DNA of 64,000 nt from Stentor roeselii (GCA_006503475.1 RSEH01000126.1:62001-126000), one strand, 5' to 3'; positions 1 to 9,722 are shown, counted from the first letter of the stretch. Numbers and translations are program-made. Notes: generated from the sequence alone by a model not told the origin.

Positions 1-2609
1 TGTTTCAATGTACTTGTATTTAAGTTCTGTCCTTTGGTATTAAAATGAGGGTCTTTAAAAGCATTATTACTCGAATCGAATTTACCTTTGTCTGGAGTTG
101 AACTTAAGTATTGCTCAGTGGGAAGACTTGGGAATGACAAGCCAGGCTTCAACACTGACCCTGGAGGCTGATTTGGAAATGGCGCTGGAGTAAAATTCGA
201 CTTTTTTGCACTTGGAAGTATTTCGCTTGTCAGCATTGGGGCTGGGTTATAAGGCTGTAGTAATGGCGGCTCGTTTAAACCAACCGAAATTAATTTTGGT
301 GGAAATGCTGCAGGTTTATCTTTATTTATATTTCTTCGATCTGGCTCCTTTGCATCTTGATCTCTTACAGTTGGAGATGGTGGGCAAGGAAGGCTTGGAT
401 TGTTGAAAGTTGATGAAGATGGTAGTTTTTTTGAAGAAATTTCATCTTGAGGCTGTTTAAAAGGAGAAGAGTTTGGGTTGAACTTTTCAGCTTTTGAGAT
501 GTCGAGTTTCAAGAATAAATTCACGTTTGCTCCTGAAGGAACTGAAGGAACTAAAGGAATTGCAGGAGAATTACTTGAAGGAACTAAAGGAATTGCAGGA
601 GAATTACCTGAAGGAACTAAAGGAATTGCAGGAGAATTATTTGAAGGAACTGAAGGAATTGCTGGGATATTGCCTGAAGGAACTGAAGGAATCACAGGAG
701 AATTGCCTGAAGGAATTGCACGAACATTACCTGAAGGAATTACAGGAATCACAGGAATATTTCCTGAAGAAACCGCAGGAGAATTGCCTGAAGGAATTGA
801 AGGAATCACAGGAGCATTTCCTGAAGGAATAACAGGAGAATTACTTGAAGGAATCACAGGAATATTTCCTGAAGGAATAGAAGGAATAGGAATAATACCT
901 GAAGGGATTATAGGAGCATTACCTGGAGTAACCTGAGGACTACTACCTGAAGGAATCCCAGGAAAATTAGGTGATCGATTTGGAGGAGCAGTTCCTGGAA
1001 TTCCAGAAACATTAGAAATTTCCAGTTGTTTCTCTTTTAATTTTTCCTTATTTTGATTGAAATCCTCTATTAAAGGCCCCTTTGGAGGTCCAAAAGGTAA
1101 ATTTTGATTGAAATTCTCTATTAAAGGCCCCTTTGGAGGTCCAAAAGGTATATTTTGATTGAAACTCTCTATTAAAGGCCCCTTTGGAGGTCCAAAAGGT
1201 ATATTTTGATGATTAAAAACTTTAACAGGTGGCTTTCCAGGTTCATCCTGAGTTTTTTTAACCAAAACTGTTTCATTTATTTTAATATCTTTTTTTAGTT
1301 CTTGAATTAAAACAGGAGGACTTTTCATTTCTTTTTTGTTTATATTAGGACTGAGGGGGTCTGATTTAAGGTTAGATGATTGTCTTTCATGACTTGAGCC
1401 TCTTTTGCGAGTATCAAAAACTTCTTTATCATTAAATTCCTGAAAAGTGAAATTTTCTGACTCTTTTACGAAATTGCTAACAACAACCTTCATTTCTTCT
1501 GGATTCGCTCTGATAGGTCCAGGCCTGTCTTCTGTTTTTTCCTTCAAAATGCTGAAACGATTGATCTGACTTTTATACTGATTAAAGCCAGTGCCAGGTA
1601 ATGGGTAAGCTGGGGCATCTTTATTGAAATTCTCGATTTTCGGCATGAAGGGAGGTTTAACAGCAGGCGGAAGATTGAAAAATTCCTGTAGTTCAGATGA
1701 AGATTGCTTTAAAGGATTCTCTGGGAACCTGGGGCTTGCCTCGTCTGGAGTGAAGGCTTTGTAGTCAGGACTACTTAAAATATCATCAGCAACAGGCTTG
1801 GAAACTGTTTGGTTTGTAGAAATACGAGGAACAGGTACCAAGATTGAGTTTCTCTGACTATTTGTATTAGAAGGCACTTTTTTTTTAAGTTTATCATTCA
1901 TTATCTGGTTCAATTCTTTCTTTTTCCCAAGAAGCTGATTTTCACAGATTTTTTTTAATCTTTCAAAGTTTTCTGAAGTCGTCGCTAGTTTTATAAGCTC
2001 GCAGTTTAACTTAAAGAGCTTTTCCTCGATTTGCTCGAAATTGACGGGAGGAGCGCAAACATGTAAAGTTTCTTGCTTTCGGACTATAAAAGGAATTATT
2101 CTTTGTCTGTTCGGGTCTTTCATGAAAGCAAGAGAAATCGAAGCTGGACAAGGAAACTTGTAGTTGTTTATTGTGACTTCTTGAGAGTTTTCTGTGATTA
2201 TCCAGATACGGCAGTTGAATGTTTGGCTTATTCTGAATAATTCTTCTGTGGGGAGTTCATTGCCAGGAAACATTTCGTTGGAAAGAGATGTGAGTTCTTT
2301 TCTTATTTGGCCTTTTGATAAAATATGCAAATTTATTTCATTTGAAGATGAATTCTGTAAAGCATTTAGAAGCTTTTTAAATTCTGGGAATTTTGGAAGG
2401 AAAGAATGGAATCTATTTGAAGTTTACTCTGAAAACATAAGGTTGCAGGATTTTCTCACGTGTGGAAACTCTATCAATTCGATCACTAGGTTAATTAGCA
2501 CTGCTAGTAATTGGTTTAAACCTGGATTGATGAAACATCTGTAGCCTTTTGTATTTAAAAACGAATACCTTGGATCTTCTGGGAAGAATTTCGGGTCAAA
2601 CAGCTCCAT
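1..2609 (-). CDS. Repeat-rich protein with USP-like cysteine box (3' partial, one intron)
   Basis: Starts at ATG 2609-2607 and runs open off the left edge (about 864 codons visible). One 15-nt intron is needed; without it the frame stops after 61 residues. After removal the frame stays open and I checked it at several points down to base 1. The N-terminus has G22-Y-R-C25-F-I-N28-P-G-L-N-Q-L, which resembles the cysteine box of ubiquitin-specific proteases (G-x-T-C-[FY]-x-N-x-x-L-Q). A helical/beta region follows to about residue 190, then a disordered Pro/Ser-rich tail with a 17-residue tandem repeat and a long run of PSGN-x-PxIPSG units. I see no clear His/Asp box, so protease activity is uncertain. 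It could be a ciliate-specific scaffold with a cysteine-protease-like fold. Confidence 0.8.
529..945 (-). repeat. In-frame PSG/IPSG repeat tract
   Basis: Degenerate tandem units of about 15 and 33 bp. Read on the minus strand they encode PSGN-S/A/I-P-V/A-I-P-S-G units rich in Pro, Ser, Ile and Val, inside the disordered tail of the first gene. The plus-strand reading (EGTKGIAGE-like) is the antisense shadow of this tract; codon phase of the upstream exon supports the minus strand. PxxP density suggests an SH3/WW-type or structural tail. Repeat number probably varies between strains. Confidence 0.75.
1050..1215 (-). repeat. 51-bp tandem repeat, three units plus a partial
   Basis: Units begin at 1050, 1101 and 1152, with a partial one at 1203. 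Each is 51 bp (17 codons) and nearly identical, encoding NxPFGPPKGPLIExFNQ on the minus strand. The phase matches the surrounding reading frame. High identity suggests recent amplification or homogenisation. Confidence 0.85.
2413..2427 (-). other. 15-nt intron
   Basis: On the minus strand the sequence is GTAAACTTCAAATAG, exactly 15 nt with GT and AG ends. The in-frame TAA that would end the first exon lies inside it. Splicing joins GA to A (Glu) and restores a long open frame of sensible composition. The length matches the uniform 15-16 nt introns known from Stentor. Confidence 0.88.
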
Positions 2610-3669
2610 TTATAGAATATTTTTTTATTTTTAGAAGAGGAATGAAATGTTTTGGTTTAGGGAAAAATTTAGGAAGTAGAAGGAAAGTATCACGGGTTCT
2701 AATCGGTTTTGATAATGTTAATCTTTACTATATTTAGACTGGTACTATTTATTATATAATATTGAATAATTGTAAACTGGTTTAATATGGGTTCGAGTTT
2801 CTTGTATAGTTGATAGTTTATATTTATTATTTTTCAGATGTTATTATTATTTGAAGTTTTGTTATGTGGAAGAGAGAAGAGGGTTTTATAATTATTGATT
2901 TATTTTATAGATGTTTAATATCAGAAATAGTTTATGTTTTAAAATGTGTAAAAATTTTAATATAGAGCGGATTTATTGTTATAATCAGATTAGAACTCTG
3001 TAATAAACAATCCTTCGATATTCTACAATATATTGTAAAAAATTATTATATATTATGTAAAGTATTTGAATCAAAACAAGCAGGAATCATTAAATCAAAA
3101 AATATTCCTTATAAAAGAAGAAAATGAACCATTAAATATTCAAATGATTCAACAAGAATGAGTAATTATGTCAAGAAATAAAAAATTACTTGATGCAGAA
3201 AAATTTCTTAAATTAATCATACGCAAGCATAAAATATTTTACATTATTTGACAAATTAGACAATTTATTAACATTGAGTTTCTGAATAAAACAATTTGCA
3301 AGAATTAAGTATAAACATCATTTGATGAAACAAAGATATGTTTATGATCACTTAAAATTATTCAATAGTTTAAGATAATAAAAGTAAAGATAATTTGTGA
3401 TTATAATGTTTACAAATACAACTATGGTTTGCATGCAATTGTTTAAGAAAGAATTCCACTTGTTACAAATAATTAATAATGAAACTAATTTAATTTATCA
3501 GGAAAATTGCTGCAAATGAATATAACATCAACTATTTATAAGCTAATCTTAAATATTTCCAAAGATACTTACTGATAAGTCTTCAACCAATAAAGACATA
3601 AACCAATAAATAAGATTGTCTTATTCCCCAAAAAAAAATTCAAGTATATTCAAAAAGTTTCTACTTAAA
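2610..3669. other. AT-rich spacer without recognisable gene
   Basis: About 1.06 kb of very AT-rich sequence with frequent stops in all frames. I see no credible coding frame, RNA gene or transposon end. It carries the 5' flank of the minus-strand gene on its left and the 3' flank of a small minus-strand gene on its right. It is much longer than the usual 10-150 bp spacing here. Confidence 0.6.
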
Positions 3670-3930
3670 TTAAAACACAAGACAAGAGCATCCTTTATTC
3701 TTCTTATCCATCTTTCTAAACTCATGAGTACGTTTTAAATACTCCTTTTCATGAATAAAAGGTTCAAATTCAATAACAGTTCTAAGTTTCGTTTCAACAA
3801 ATCCAACACTTTTAGATATTTCTGACTTAGACCTTGAGATTTTTCCCTTGACGACAGTACTTTTCTTCAAAATCGATGTTTTCCGCATATTGGTCCTAAG
3901 AGGTGCTTGATTTTGATGAGTTTCAATCAT
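3670..3930 (-). CDS. Small basic protein with SILK/RVxF-like PP1 docking motifs and CaaX end
   Basis: 86 residues, intact, start ATG 3930-3928. The sequence shows S19-I-L-K22 (SILK-type protein phosphatase 1 docking motif) followed by K40-S-V-G-F44, which fits the RVxF consensus [RK]-x-[VI]-x-[FW]; in PP1 partners SILK lies N-terminal to RVxF, as here. The last four residues are C83-L-V-F, a CaaX box; Phe at the last place favours geranylgeranylation, and C81 could be palmitoylated. Inference: a membrane-tethered PP1 regulator. It is divergent from a 7TM-RGS gene with only 29 bp between start codons. Short motifs occur by chance, so the role is tentative although the gene itself looks real. 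Confidence 0.6.
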   Translation of the reverse strand: MIETHQNQAPLRTNMRKTSILKKSTVVKGKISRSKSEISKSVGFVETKLRTVIEFEPFIHEKEYLKRTHEFRKMDKKNKGCSCLVF

Positions 3931-3959
3931 ATGTTTATTATAAGATAATTTTATAAACT

Positions 3960-5174
3960 ATGAATAACGCGTTGATATATGTCTCAGTATTCAGCGTAGT
4001 TTTCGCAATTTCAGGTATTTTTGTGCTTTTAAAGTCAAACACCGCTGTGATTTCAGCGAGATCTGCAAGTCTTTTATACGCTTTTCACCTGGGAAACTGG
4101 CTTGAAAGTGTTTTTATCATTTTGATAATTTTTCGGTCTGAACTGCAACTTGACCACTCTGAGAACATTTATTGGTTCACTCATTTGGGAGCTGGTGTCA
4201 GTCATTTTCTAGTTTTTCTGCCGTATCTCCTCAGGGCTTATCGACTTTACCTCATTTTTGTACTTGAAACTGGATTTGATGACTTTTGCGAGTCTCCCTT
4301 GTACTATCGGACTACTCAGAGATGGCTTGTTAAGGTGCTGGTTCTGTCAACTGCTGGTATTTTTTTGGTTTATGCGATTTTTACTGTGCTTTTCATGACT
4401 GGAGTTGTTGAGAACCTTTTAGGAGTTGACTCGGCTTTGATCTCAGAGTCGCCTTATGTGTGGATTTTAGTTTTTTTGAGGTTTTTAGAGCAGCTTTCGC
4501 TGATTTTTACATGTAATGCGATTAAAGACGTTGAAAATGACTTTAACATGGTTTCTGAACTGACCCTGGTGACGATTTTTTACACATTGACTCCTTTTTC
4601 AGCTCTTTTCTGGCACGTTCACCAGGAATACCTGTGGATCTTCCTTGTAAGAAACCTGCTACTTCTCTGCATCTCCTCTATTTACCCAGTTTTTCTCTCT
4701 TTCACTCAAAGCACTTCATTCCAGATGCTGAGCATTGAAAATCTTTACTCTTTAGAACTTCTTCTCTTACACCCTGAAGGTCTTTCCGCTTTTGAAAACT
4801 TTCTAAAGACTTTCAAACCTCTCACAATTCAAGAAGAAGGCGACGAAGGAAGCCTTTTATTAAACTTTTTGATGTTAATTGAATGTTGGTTGTTAAGCAG
4901 AGATTCCAAGTTTTTGAAAGAAATCGAAAAATTTCCAATGATTCTCGAAACTGAAGCAGATAAAATGACCCTTGAAGACCTTTTGACGACAAAGGACCGA
5001 TTATTAGACCAACTGGAAAAAAAGTACTTTAGGATGTTTTTAAACAGTGAATTCATGGAAAGTCTGAGAAGACTCGTGTTCAGACATGAGATGTTGCAGT
5101 TGAAAATCAGCCAAACTTCTTTAATCAGGTCAGGCGACAAGTTAAAACTCGGGATGTGGATTGACTATTTGTAA
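3960..5174 (+). CDS. Seven-transmembrane protein with C-terminal RGS domain
   Basis: 404 residues. The first ~250 residues hold about seven hydrophobic segments (first at about 7-25) in a GPCR-like arrangement. From about residue 262 an RGS-type domain follows: Leu-rich helix, HPEGLSAFENFLKTF, then a NFLMLIECWLL segment like the LxFWxECExF core of RGS proteins. RGS domains speed GTP hydrolysis by G-alpha subunits; 7TM-RGS fusions are known from plants (AtRGS1) and several protists. Probably a plasma-membrane receptor or G-protein brake. The gene is head-to-head with the PP1-motif gene and its end lies 11 bp from the convergent membrane-protein gene. Confidence 0.8.
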   Translation: MNNALIYVSVFSVVFAISGIFVLLKSNTAVISARSASLLYAFHLGNWLESVFIILIIFRSELQLDHSENIYWFTHLGAGVSHFLVFLPYLLRAYRLYLIFVLETGFDDFCESPLYYRTTQRWLVKVLVLSTAGIFLVYAIFTVLFMTGVVENLLGVDSALISESPYVWILVFLRFLEQLSLIFTCNAIKDVENDFNMVSELTLVTIFYTLTPFSALFWHVHQEYLWIFLVRNLLLLCISSIYPVFLSFTQSTSFQMLSIENLYSLELLLLHPEGLSAFENFLKTFKPLTIQEEGDEGSLLLNFLMLIECWLLSRDSKFLKEIEKFPMILETEADKMTLEDLLTTKDRLLDQLEKKYFRMFLNSEFMESLRRLVFRHEMLQLKISQTSLIRSGDKLKLGMWIDYL

Positions 5175-5185
5175 ATAACTAATTA

Positions 5186-5713
5186 TTAAGACTCACTCGC
5201 TAGTCTCAGCAAATTTCTTTCAAACTTCTGGATTTTATTTAGCTTGAAGATAAAGTAGCAAGTAGATAAAAACAATGCAAACCTAAAGATACAAATCGCG
5301 ATAACTTTAATGATCACTTCTGAATTGTTCTCGATGAGCAGAAGTCCGAGTTTGTAGAGAATGCTTGTTAACAGATAAAAAGAATAAATTGAAACTAGTC
5401 CTTTGTGGAAGTACCTCGCTCCACAGTACCCGAAGACAGGAAGCGAAACTAATAGTCCTGAAATTTCGTTATCGCAAAGTGTGTAGATCATGCAAATTAT
5501 TAAGTCTATCGTTGAACTGTATTTAATGAACATTGAACAGTTCAACAACCGCATGCAGAGCTCTTGGTTCAGGGTCAGAGGAAAGACCTGAATATTTTCT
5601 GGGGATTCAAAAATTTCAGGATTTAGACCTGATGGGATTTCGCTTGTAGAGTTGTCGTCGCTTGGGTAACCTGGCACTGCCTCTCGCTTTGAAATTTCAG
5701 ATAATTCATTCAT
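5186..5713 (-). CDS. Small multi-pass membrane protein, unknown
   Basis: 175 residues. The first ~60 are polar and acidic (SDDNSTSEIPSGLNP); then three to four hydrophobic segments follow between about 65 and 160, ending in a basic tail. I recognise no family. It is convergent with the 7TM-RGS gene (11 bp between stops). The hydrophobic half could be a relic of a larger channel or receptor family, but nothing diagnostic is visible. Confidence 0.6.
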   Translation of the reverse strand: MNELSEISKREAVPGYPSDDNSTSEIPSGLNPEIFESPENIQVFPLTLNQELCMRLLNCSMFIKYSSTIDLIICMIYTLCDNEISGLLVSLPVFGYCGARYFHKGLVSIYSFYLLTSILYKLGLLLIENNSEVIIKVIAICIFRFALFLSTCYFIFKLNKIQKFERNLLRLASES

Positions 5714-6144
5714 TTTTAATTAGAGGCTGATACTTTAGCTAGATGATTTTTCATATCGGATTGAACTGATTATGAGAAATGATGGAATTGTCGGATTTTT
5801 TGAATCGGTTTTGGTTTCGGGAATATTTAAGAACTGCTGTTGATTTAAAGTTGAATTTGAAGGTAGTAAGAGTAATTGGAATAGTGTTGGTAATGATAAA
5901 TGAAGCATTTTTAAGGTCTGGTGAGTTTTTAGGTTGGAATAATACAAATGATGCATAGATTTATAATAGTTTAACTAGTTAATCTTGAAGTCCTATATAT
6001 CCTTTAAAAATAATGATACTTAAAACTCTTTGCATGAAACATAAAATAAATTTCTTAAAAGAGGCATTCTAATAACAGAAAAAAATCTTCCACCCTAGAA
6101 ATTTTCTTCTATAAAACATTCTCACCATAAAAATTACTACCAAT
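5714..6144. other. Spacer, nothing firm
   Basis: 431 bp between two minus-strand genes. It contains a 73-codon minus-strand frame (5735-5956) of Leu/Ser/Asn-rich low complexity that I do not accept as a gene. The rest is AT-rich with no recognised element. Confidence 0.5.
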
Positions 6145-6921
6145 CTATACAACTGAATAAATATCATGTAAAATCATACTAGCAAACCCTTCAGGTACCT
6201 GAAAGTCTTCATCAACTTGTCCCTGAAGCCAAATTTTCCTAATAATAACCAAAAGCTGTTCATTAGTCCAATCTCCAATCTTAAAACACTGAAAAAACTT
6301 CTGACACATTAACTTTTCCATAACCAAAACCTTCTCCTCCAACTGCACATATCGTCTCGCAAACCATTTAACAACTTTTTCACATTTATCCACAAAACAA
6401 AGACCATCCTTTTCATTCAAATAAATCAAAACACAAGTATAAATATCAAAACAACATCCATTTTCAATCATCTCTAAAAACTCTTCCCAACAAATTAAAA
6501 GTTTTCTGGGTCCAGTCTTTAAAAACTCGAGATAAACGCGAATAATTTCTTGAGAAGTCGAGTTTCCTTGAAGAAAATCTTTAAAATGTGAATATTTTGC
6601 TGTTATTTTTTGGGTTTCGATGAAAGGGTCTTCTTGGACTTGGTGGTTCAGGATGTGAGACTCACCTTCTTCGATCATTCGAAGTCCTATCAAGGTTTTG
6701 TTGTAGTTTATCTCGAAATTTGGTTTTTTGTGGATTTTTGGATTTGATTCGAGGAAGGTTTCGGTGAACTTGATTAGGTTTTCAGTGAATTGAAGCTTCA
6801 TTAGCAGCTCTATGTAGCCACTTGAGGAACCGTTTGGAACGATTTGGTCATAAAAGGGAGAGTTTCTTGGTCTCTTTAATGGGAAGGTGTTAAAGTCCAT
6901 TATAAATAAAAATGAACTCAT
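6145..6921 (-). CDS. Unknown protein, 258 residues
   Basis: Intact frame from ATG 6921; an internal Met (codon 8, 6900-6898) is an equally good start and gives a more polar N-terminus (MDFNTFPLKRP). Mostly alpha-helical by composition, with Leu, Phe, Glu and Lys heptad-like stretches and scattered Cys (GCCFDIYTC). No motif of a known family recognised. The start lies only 12 bp downstream of the stop of the next minus-strand gene, so its promoter must overlap that gene's 3' end or the two are co-transcribed. Confidence 0.65.
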   Translation of the reverse strand: MSSFLFIMDFNTFPLKRPRNSPFYDQIVPNGSSSGYIELLMKLQFTENLIKFTETFLESNPKIHKKPNFEINYNKTLIGLRMIEEGESHILNHQVQEDPFIETQKITAKYSHFKDFLQGNSTSQEIIRVYLEFLKTGPRKLLICWEEFLEMIENGCCFDIYTCVLIYLNEKDGLCFVDKCEKVVKWFARRYVQLEEKVLVMEKLMCQKFFQCFKIGDWTNEQLLVIIRKIWLQGQVDEDFQVPEGFASMILHDIYSVV

Positions 6922-6933
6922 AATTAGCTAATT

Positions 6934-7659
6934 TTAATTTCGGTGCTTTCTTGCTCGGACAGATATACCACTGATTACCAAAGGTTTGATCTGTTGAGAC
7001 CCAGGACACAAAATCACAAAACAAAACTTATCACTAGGGTAATGCGAAGTGACTTCATTGATAACAATATTCTGAAAGCAAATTTCTCCATTACTATCAG
7101 CCACAGCTTCCGTCGTTCCCCTAAGTATTTTTTTCCCAGAAATATTATATTTCAGCAGTTTCGGTGGATTCTCAACCGTAAACAAAGCAACCATGAAACT
7201 CGTCCCACAAGGCACAGGGAAGAGTCCAGCAGAGTCCAGAACATTGACATTAAGTTTGAATCCTTTTTCCTTAAAAATAACATCAGGAAAGTCAGTGATT
7301 AAATTTAAACTCATTGGAAAAACCCTGTCAGATGATATCCACCGGAAAAGACTTTCAAGGCAAAACTTTTCTTCGTTTTGCGACGGGCAAGGCTTGCTTG
7401 GATTTGACAGGGTTTGGCTTAAACGGTCGAGATTTTGGTTCAAGAGACTGTTTTTTTGGATCAGGTCGTTCAGTGCAAAGGCTTGCTGTTGCATTATTGT
7501 GGTTAGACTTGCGATCAGGCTGCTGTTGTTTAATGGGGGAACTCTCTGGCCTATGTAAAATCGGATGCATTCGGGGTGGTTGCATATTTCTGATGGGTTT
7601 GTGAAAAGACACATAAAACTTGTAAGTATTATGCTAAATATGAAATTCACATTCACCAT
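6934..7659 (-). CDS. Protein with N-terminal hydrophobic segment and C-terminal beta-rich domain
   Basis: 241 residues. Residues 3-20 form a hydrophobic signal-peptide-like segment followed by Cys-containing sequence (SEICNHPECIRFY). Residues 50-90 are Gln/Asn/Leu-rich and helical. From about 105 there is a compact beta-type domain (FPMSLNLITDFPDVIFKEKGF ... LRGTTEAVADSNGEICF ... INEVTSHYPSDKFCFVI ... KPLVISGISVRARKHR) with alternating hydrophobics typical of an immunoglobulin-like or C2-like sandwich. I do not recognise the family with certainty; the plant CBP60 DNA-binding region has a loosely similar texture, but a secretory start argues against a nuclear factor. Function unknown. Confidence 0.6.
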   Translation of the reverse strand: MVNVNFIFSIILTSFMCLFTNPSEICNHPECIRFYIGQRVPPLNNSSLIASLTTIMQQQAFALNDLIQKNSLLNQNLDRLSQTLSNPSKPCPSQNEEKFCLESLFRWISSDRVFPMSLNLITDFPDVIFKEKGFKLNVNVLDSAGLFPVPCGTSFMVALFTVENPPKLLKYNISGKKILRGTTEAVADSNGEICFQNIVINEVTSHYPSDKFCFVILCPGSQQIKPLVISGISVRARKHRN

Positions 7660-7834
7660 AAAATCTTTAAAAAAAGGTCAGCAATTTTATTGGGTATCGC
7701 TTGAGACGGGACTGGTCATATTTAAAAATAATTCCGTTTTTAATACATACGACCCTAAACCTTCAAGTTCTTCATATTTGGTAAATTGAATTCTTTTTCT
7801 ACTGTAACTAAACCTCAAACTTTAACATTAAAAC

Positions 7835-9532
7835 TTATACTCTAGATTTATGAGAAATTCCAAATACCGGGCTAAACTGTTTAGAAATCGCTAAAGGATT
7901 AACTCCTTTTTTCTGTAGCACTGAAAAAGCTCTATTATTTCTCGAGTACTGTAAAAATTCATCACATTCACTTTTCCGAACAGATCCAATTGGAATAATT
8001 CCAGACCTAGACCGAGCATTAACCATCTCAGCATTTCCAATCTTCGGCAACTGACTGACAGTATCCTTATCCTCTCCCAAGTCCTTTTTAAGTACCCTTC
8101 TAACAATCCTTTCTCCAATTTTATGTTCTTCATGCATATTTCTCTTCTGCAAGCACGTGATCCAATTTTTCAGTTTCTTCGAATTGATTCCAGCGAGACA
8201 GTCTTTATCAACAGGCAAAACTCTAATTTTCATAGCATCCAAAAGAATTTCTTGACTCATTTTCGCAGACTGAATATTTAACCTGGTGATTTTTTCCATT
8301 TCCTGATGACTTGGCATGTAATTTTCATTCATTTTCTGCAAGACCTTCAAATCGCCATCCTTGAAAAAAGCTTCGAAGTCATTTTTATTGATTGACAAAC
8401 AAACAGTGTCTTCCATGGAAACAGCTCGAGTTTCTCTTTTGGACTTTTTGATGAATTCGAACTGCCCGAAAAACTGGTGCCTTTCAAGGAGTTTGATGGG
8501 AAAAATGTAATTTGTGATAACTTTTCGAGTTTTCCATTCATGGGTGTTAACCGGCCATCGATTAGTTTGTTGAATTTCGATCATTGTCTGAAGTTCGACT
8601 TTACCTGACTTGATAATGTAAAAAACTTGACTTTCTTCTTGAAAATCGTAAATCGTGCAACCTGCTTTAAAGCAAACTTTCACTAAAGAGCTCGAAAATT
8701 GCTGTAGTTTGTTAAAGGTCCAAGATGAGAAAAAGTTAATGAAAGATAGAAAACGACAGTATTTTTGTTTTTCAGAGTTTTTGTAGTTAAATAAGATGTT
8801 GCGGTAGTCCATGTCTGAAATAGAAAATAAAATCACTTCGTCGCTTTCGGCTATCACGTCAGCTGTGCGGGTTGAGTTGGTGTCTAAAGCGATATCACCA
8901 AAAACATCTCCTTCTTTGTTGAAAGCGACTCGAAGTCCATTGACGAAAATGCCGACAGTGCCTTTGTAGATGATGTACATCGAGTCTGCTTTAGAACCTT
9001 CATTAATAACTATGTTTTTCTTACTTTTTTCATTGATTTTTATCTTTCTGCAGCTCAGCCTTTCGCAGAGTTCTTTCAAGACGTTCTTGGGCGTTTTCAG
9101 GAAATAGTCTAAACTGCTGATCCATTTGAATAATACGTCTTTTTCGAAGTGGTCTCGTAGGTCAACTGGTGAGCTGACTACTTTTCCTAGGTCTACGTTT
9201 TCAGCCATTGCTGACCTGATGTAAAACTCTTTGAAGTCTGCCCGATCTAGCATCCACTTTGGGACCATATCTTTTAAGTCTTCGAAATCGTAGCTTTTTT
9301 CTTCCTTCGCTCGGGGGGTTAAACTCATTCCTGATGAGCTTTTCCCAAGTCTATCAGTTTTTGAGTTGTTTGAATGAAAAAGGTTGCGCATTCTGCTTTG
9401 ATTAAAGTCAAAAATTTCCGGTCGTGTATTGCGCAAAATTGGATCTGATGACGTATTCGCATTATTTTTCTGGCTCTTAAACAAGTTAAACGTCTTTTGA
9501 AATGATTTAGCTTCAGGTGTTTTCGTTTCCAT
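7835..9532 (-). CDS. Protein with two cyclic nucleotide-binding domains
   Basis: 565 residues. After a ~130-residue Ser-rich N-terminus come two CNB domains, about 145-265 and 290-410. The first is canonical: INEGSKADSMYIIYKGTVGIF, then a phosphate-binding cassette FGDIALDTNSTRTADV, close to the consensus FGE-x-AL-x(n)-R-x-A-x-V with Asp for Glu. The second has IYDFQEESQVFYIIKSGKVEL and HQFFGQFEFIKKSKRETRAVS, weaker at the cassette. There is no kinase or channel domain, so it is neither PKG nor a CNG channel; it resembles CNBD2-like or PKA-regulatory-like sensors without an obvious inhibitor site. A plausible cGMP/cAMP effector in a cell that also has the cyclase at 31.7-38 kb, but that link is inference. 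Confidence 0.85.
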   Translation of the reverse strand: METKTPEAKSFQKTFNLFKSQKNNANTSSDPILRNTRPEIFDFNQSRMRNLFHSNNSKTDRLGKSSSGMSLTPRAKEEKSYDFEDLKDMVPKWMLDRADFKEFYIRSAMAENVDLGKVVSSPVDLRDHFEKDVLFKWISSLDYFLKTPKNVLKELCERLSCRKIKINEKSKKNIVINEGSKADSMYIIYKGTVGIFVNGLRVAFNKEGDVFGDIALDTNSTRTADVIAESDEVILFSISDMDYRNILFNYKNSEKQKYCRFLSFINFFSSWTFNKLQQFSSSLVKVCFKAGCTIYDFQEESQVFYIIKSGKVELQTMIEIQQTNRWPVNTHEWKTRKVITNYIFPIKLLERHQFFGQFEFIKKSKRETRAVSMEDTVCLSINKNDFEAFFKDGDLKVLQKMNENYMPSHQEMEKITRLNIQSAKMSQEILLDAMKIRVLPVDKDCLAGINSKKLKNWITCLQKRNMHEEHKIGERIVRRVLKKDLGEDKDTVSQLPKIGNAEMVNARSRSGIIPIGSVRKSECDEFLQYSRNNRAFSVLQKKGVNPLAISKQFSPVFGISHKSRV

Positions 9533-9722
9533 TTAATAATACTGCAAGATTCAGTATTGCAACCAAACCAAACACTTAAATCAATAATTAGAAACCTAGA
9601 AAGAAAAAACTAACAAAAACCATTTTCATCCAGTTTTTTCCTAAACCAATTCAAGATAAAACTAAAACTATCAAAACACTTCTCCATATCTTTTCACTTC
9701 ACAATAAAAACTCCTAAAAACA

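Noticed and set aside
478-936. Plus-strand frame with EGTKGIAGE-like repeats
   Set aside because: It is the antisense of the PSG repeat tract; the minus-strand frame is in phase with the spliced upstream exon and continues for kilobases on both sides.
2780-2800. GGTTCGAG stretch resembling a tRNA T-loop
   Set aside because: No acceptor stem, anticodon arm or D-loop can be formed around it.
3000-3600. Possible decayed transposon or gene in the AT-rich spacer
   Set aside because: No inverted ends, no transposase-like motif and no stretch that reads as protein beyond chance.
5735-5956. 73-codon minus-strand frame
   Set aside because: Low-complexity Leu/Ser/Asn composition, no motif, and it occupies the only space for the promoter of the next gene.
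7193-7612. Overlapping frames on both strands over the secreted protein gene
   Set aside because: They are shadows of the minus-strand gene and lack domain-like composition.
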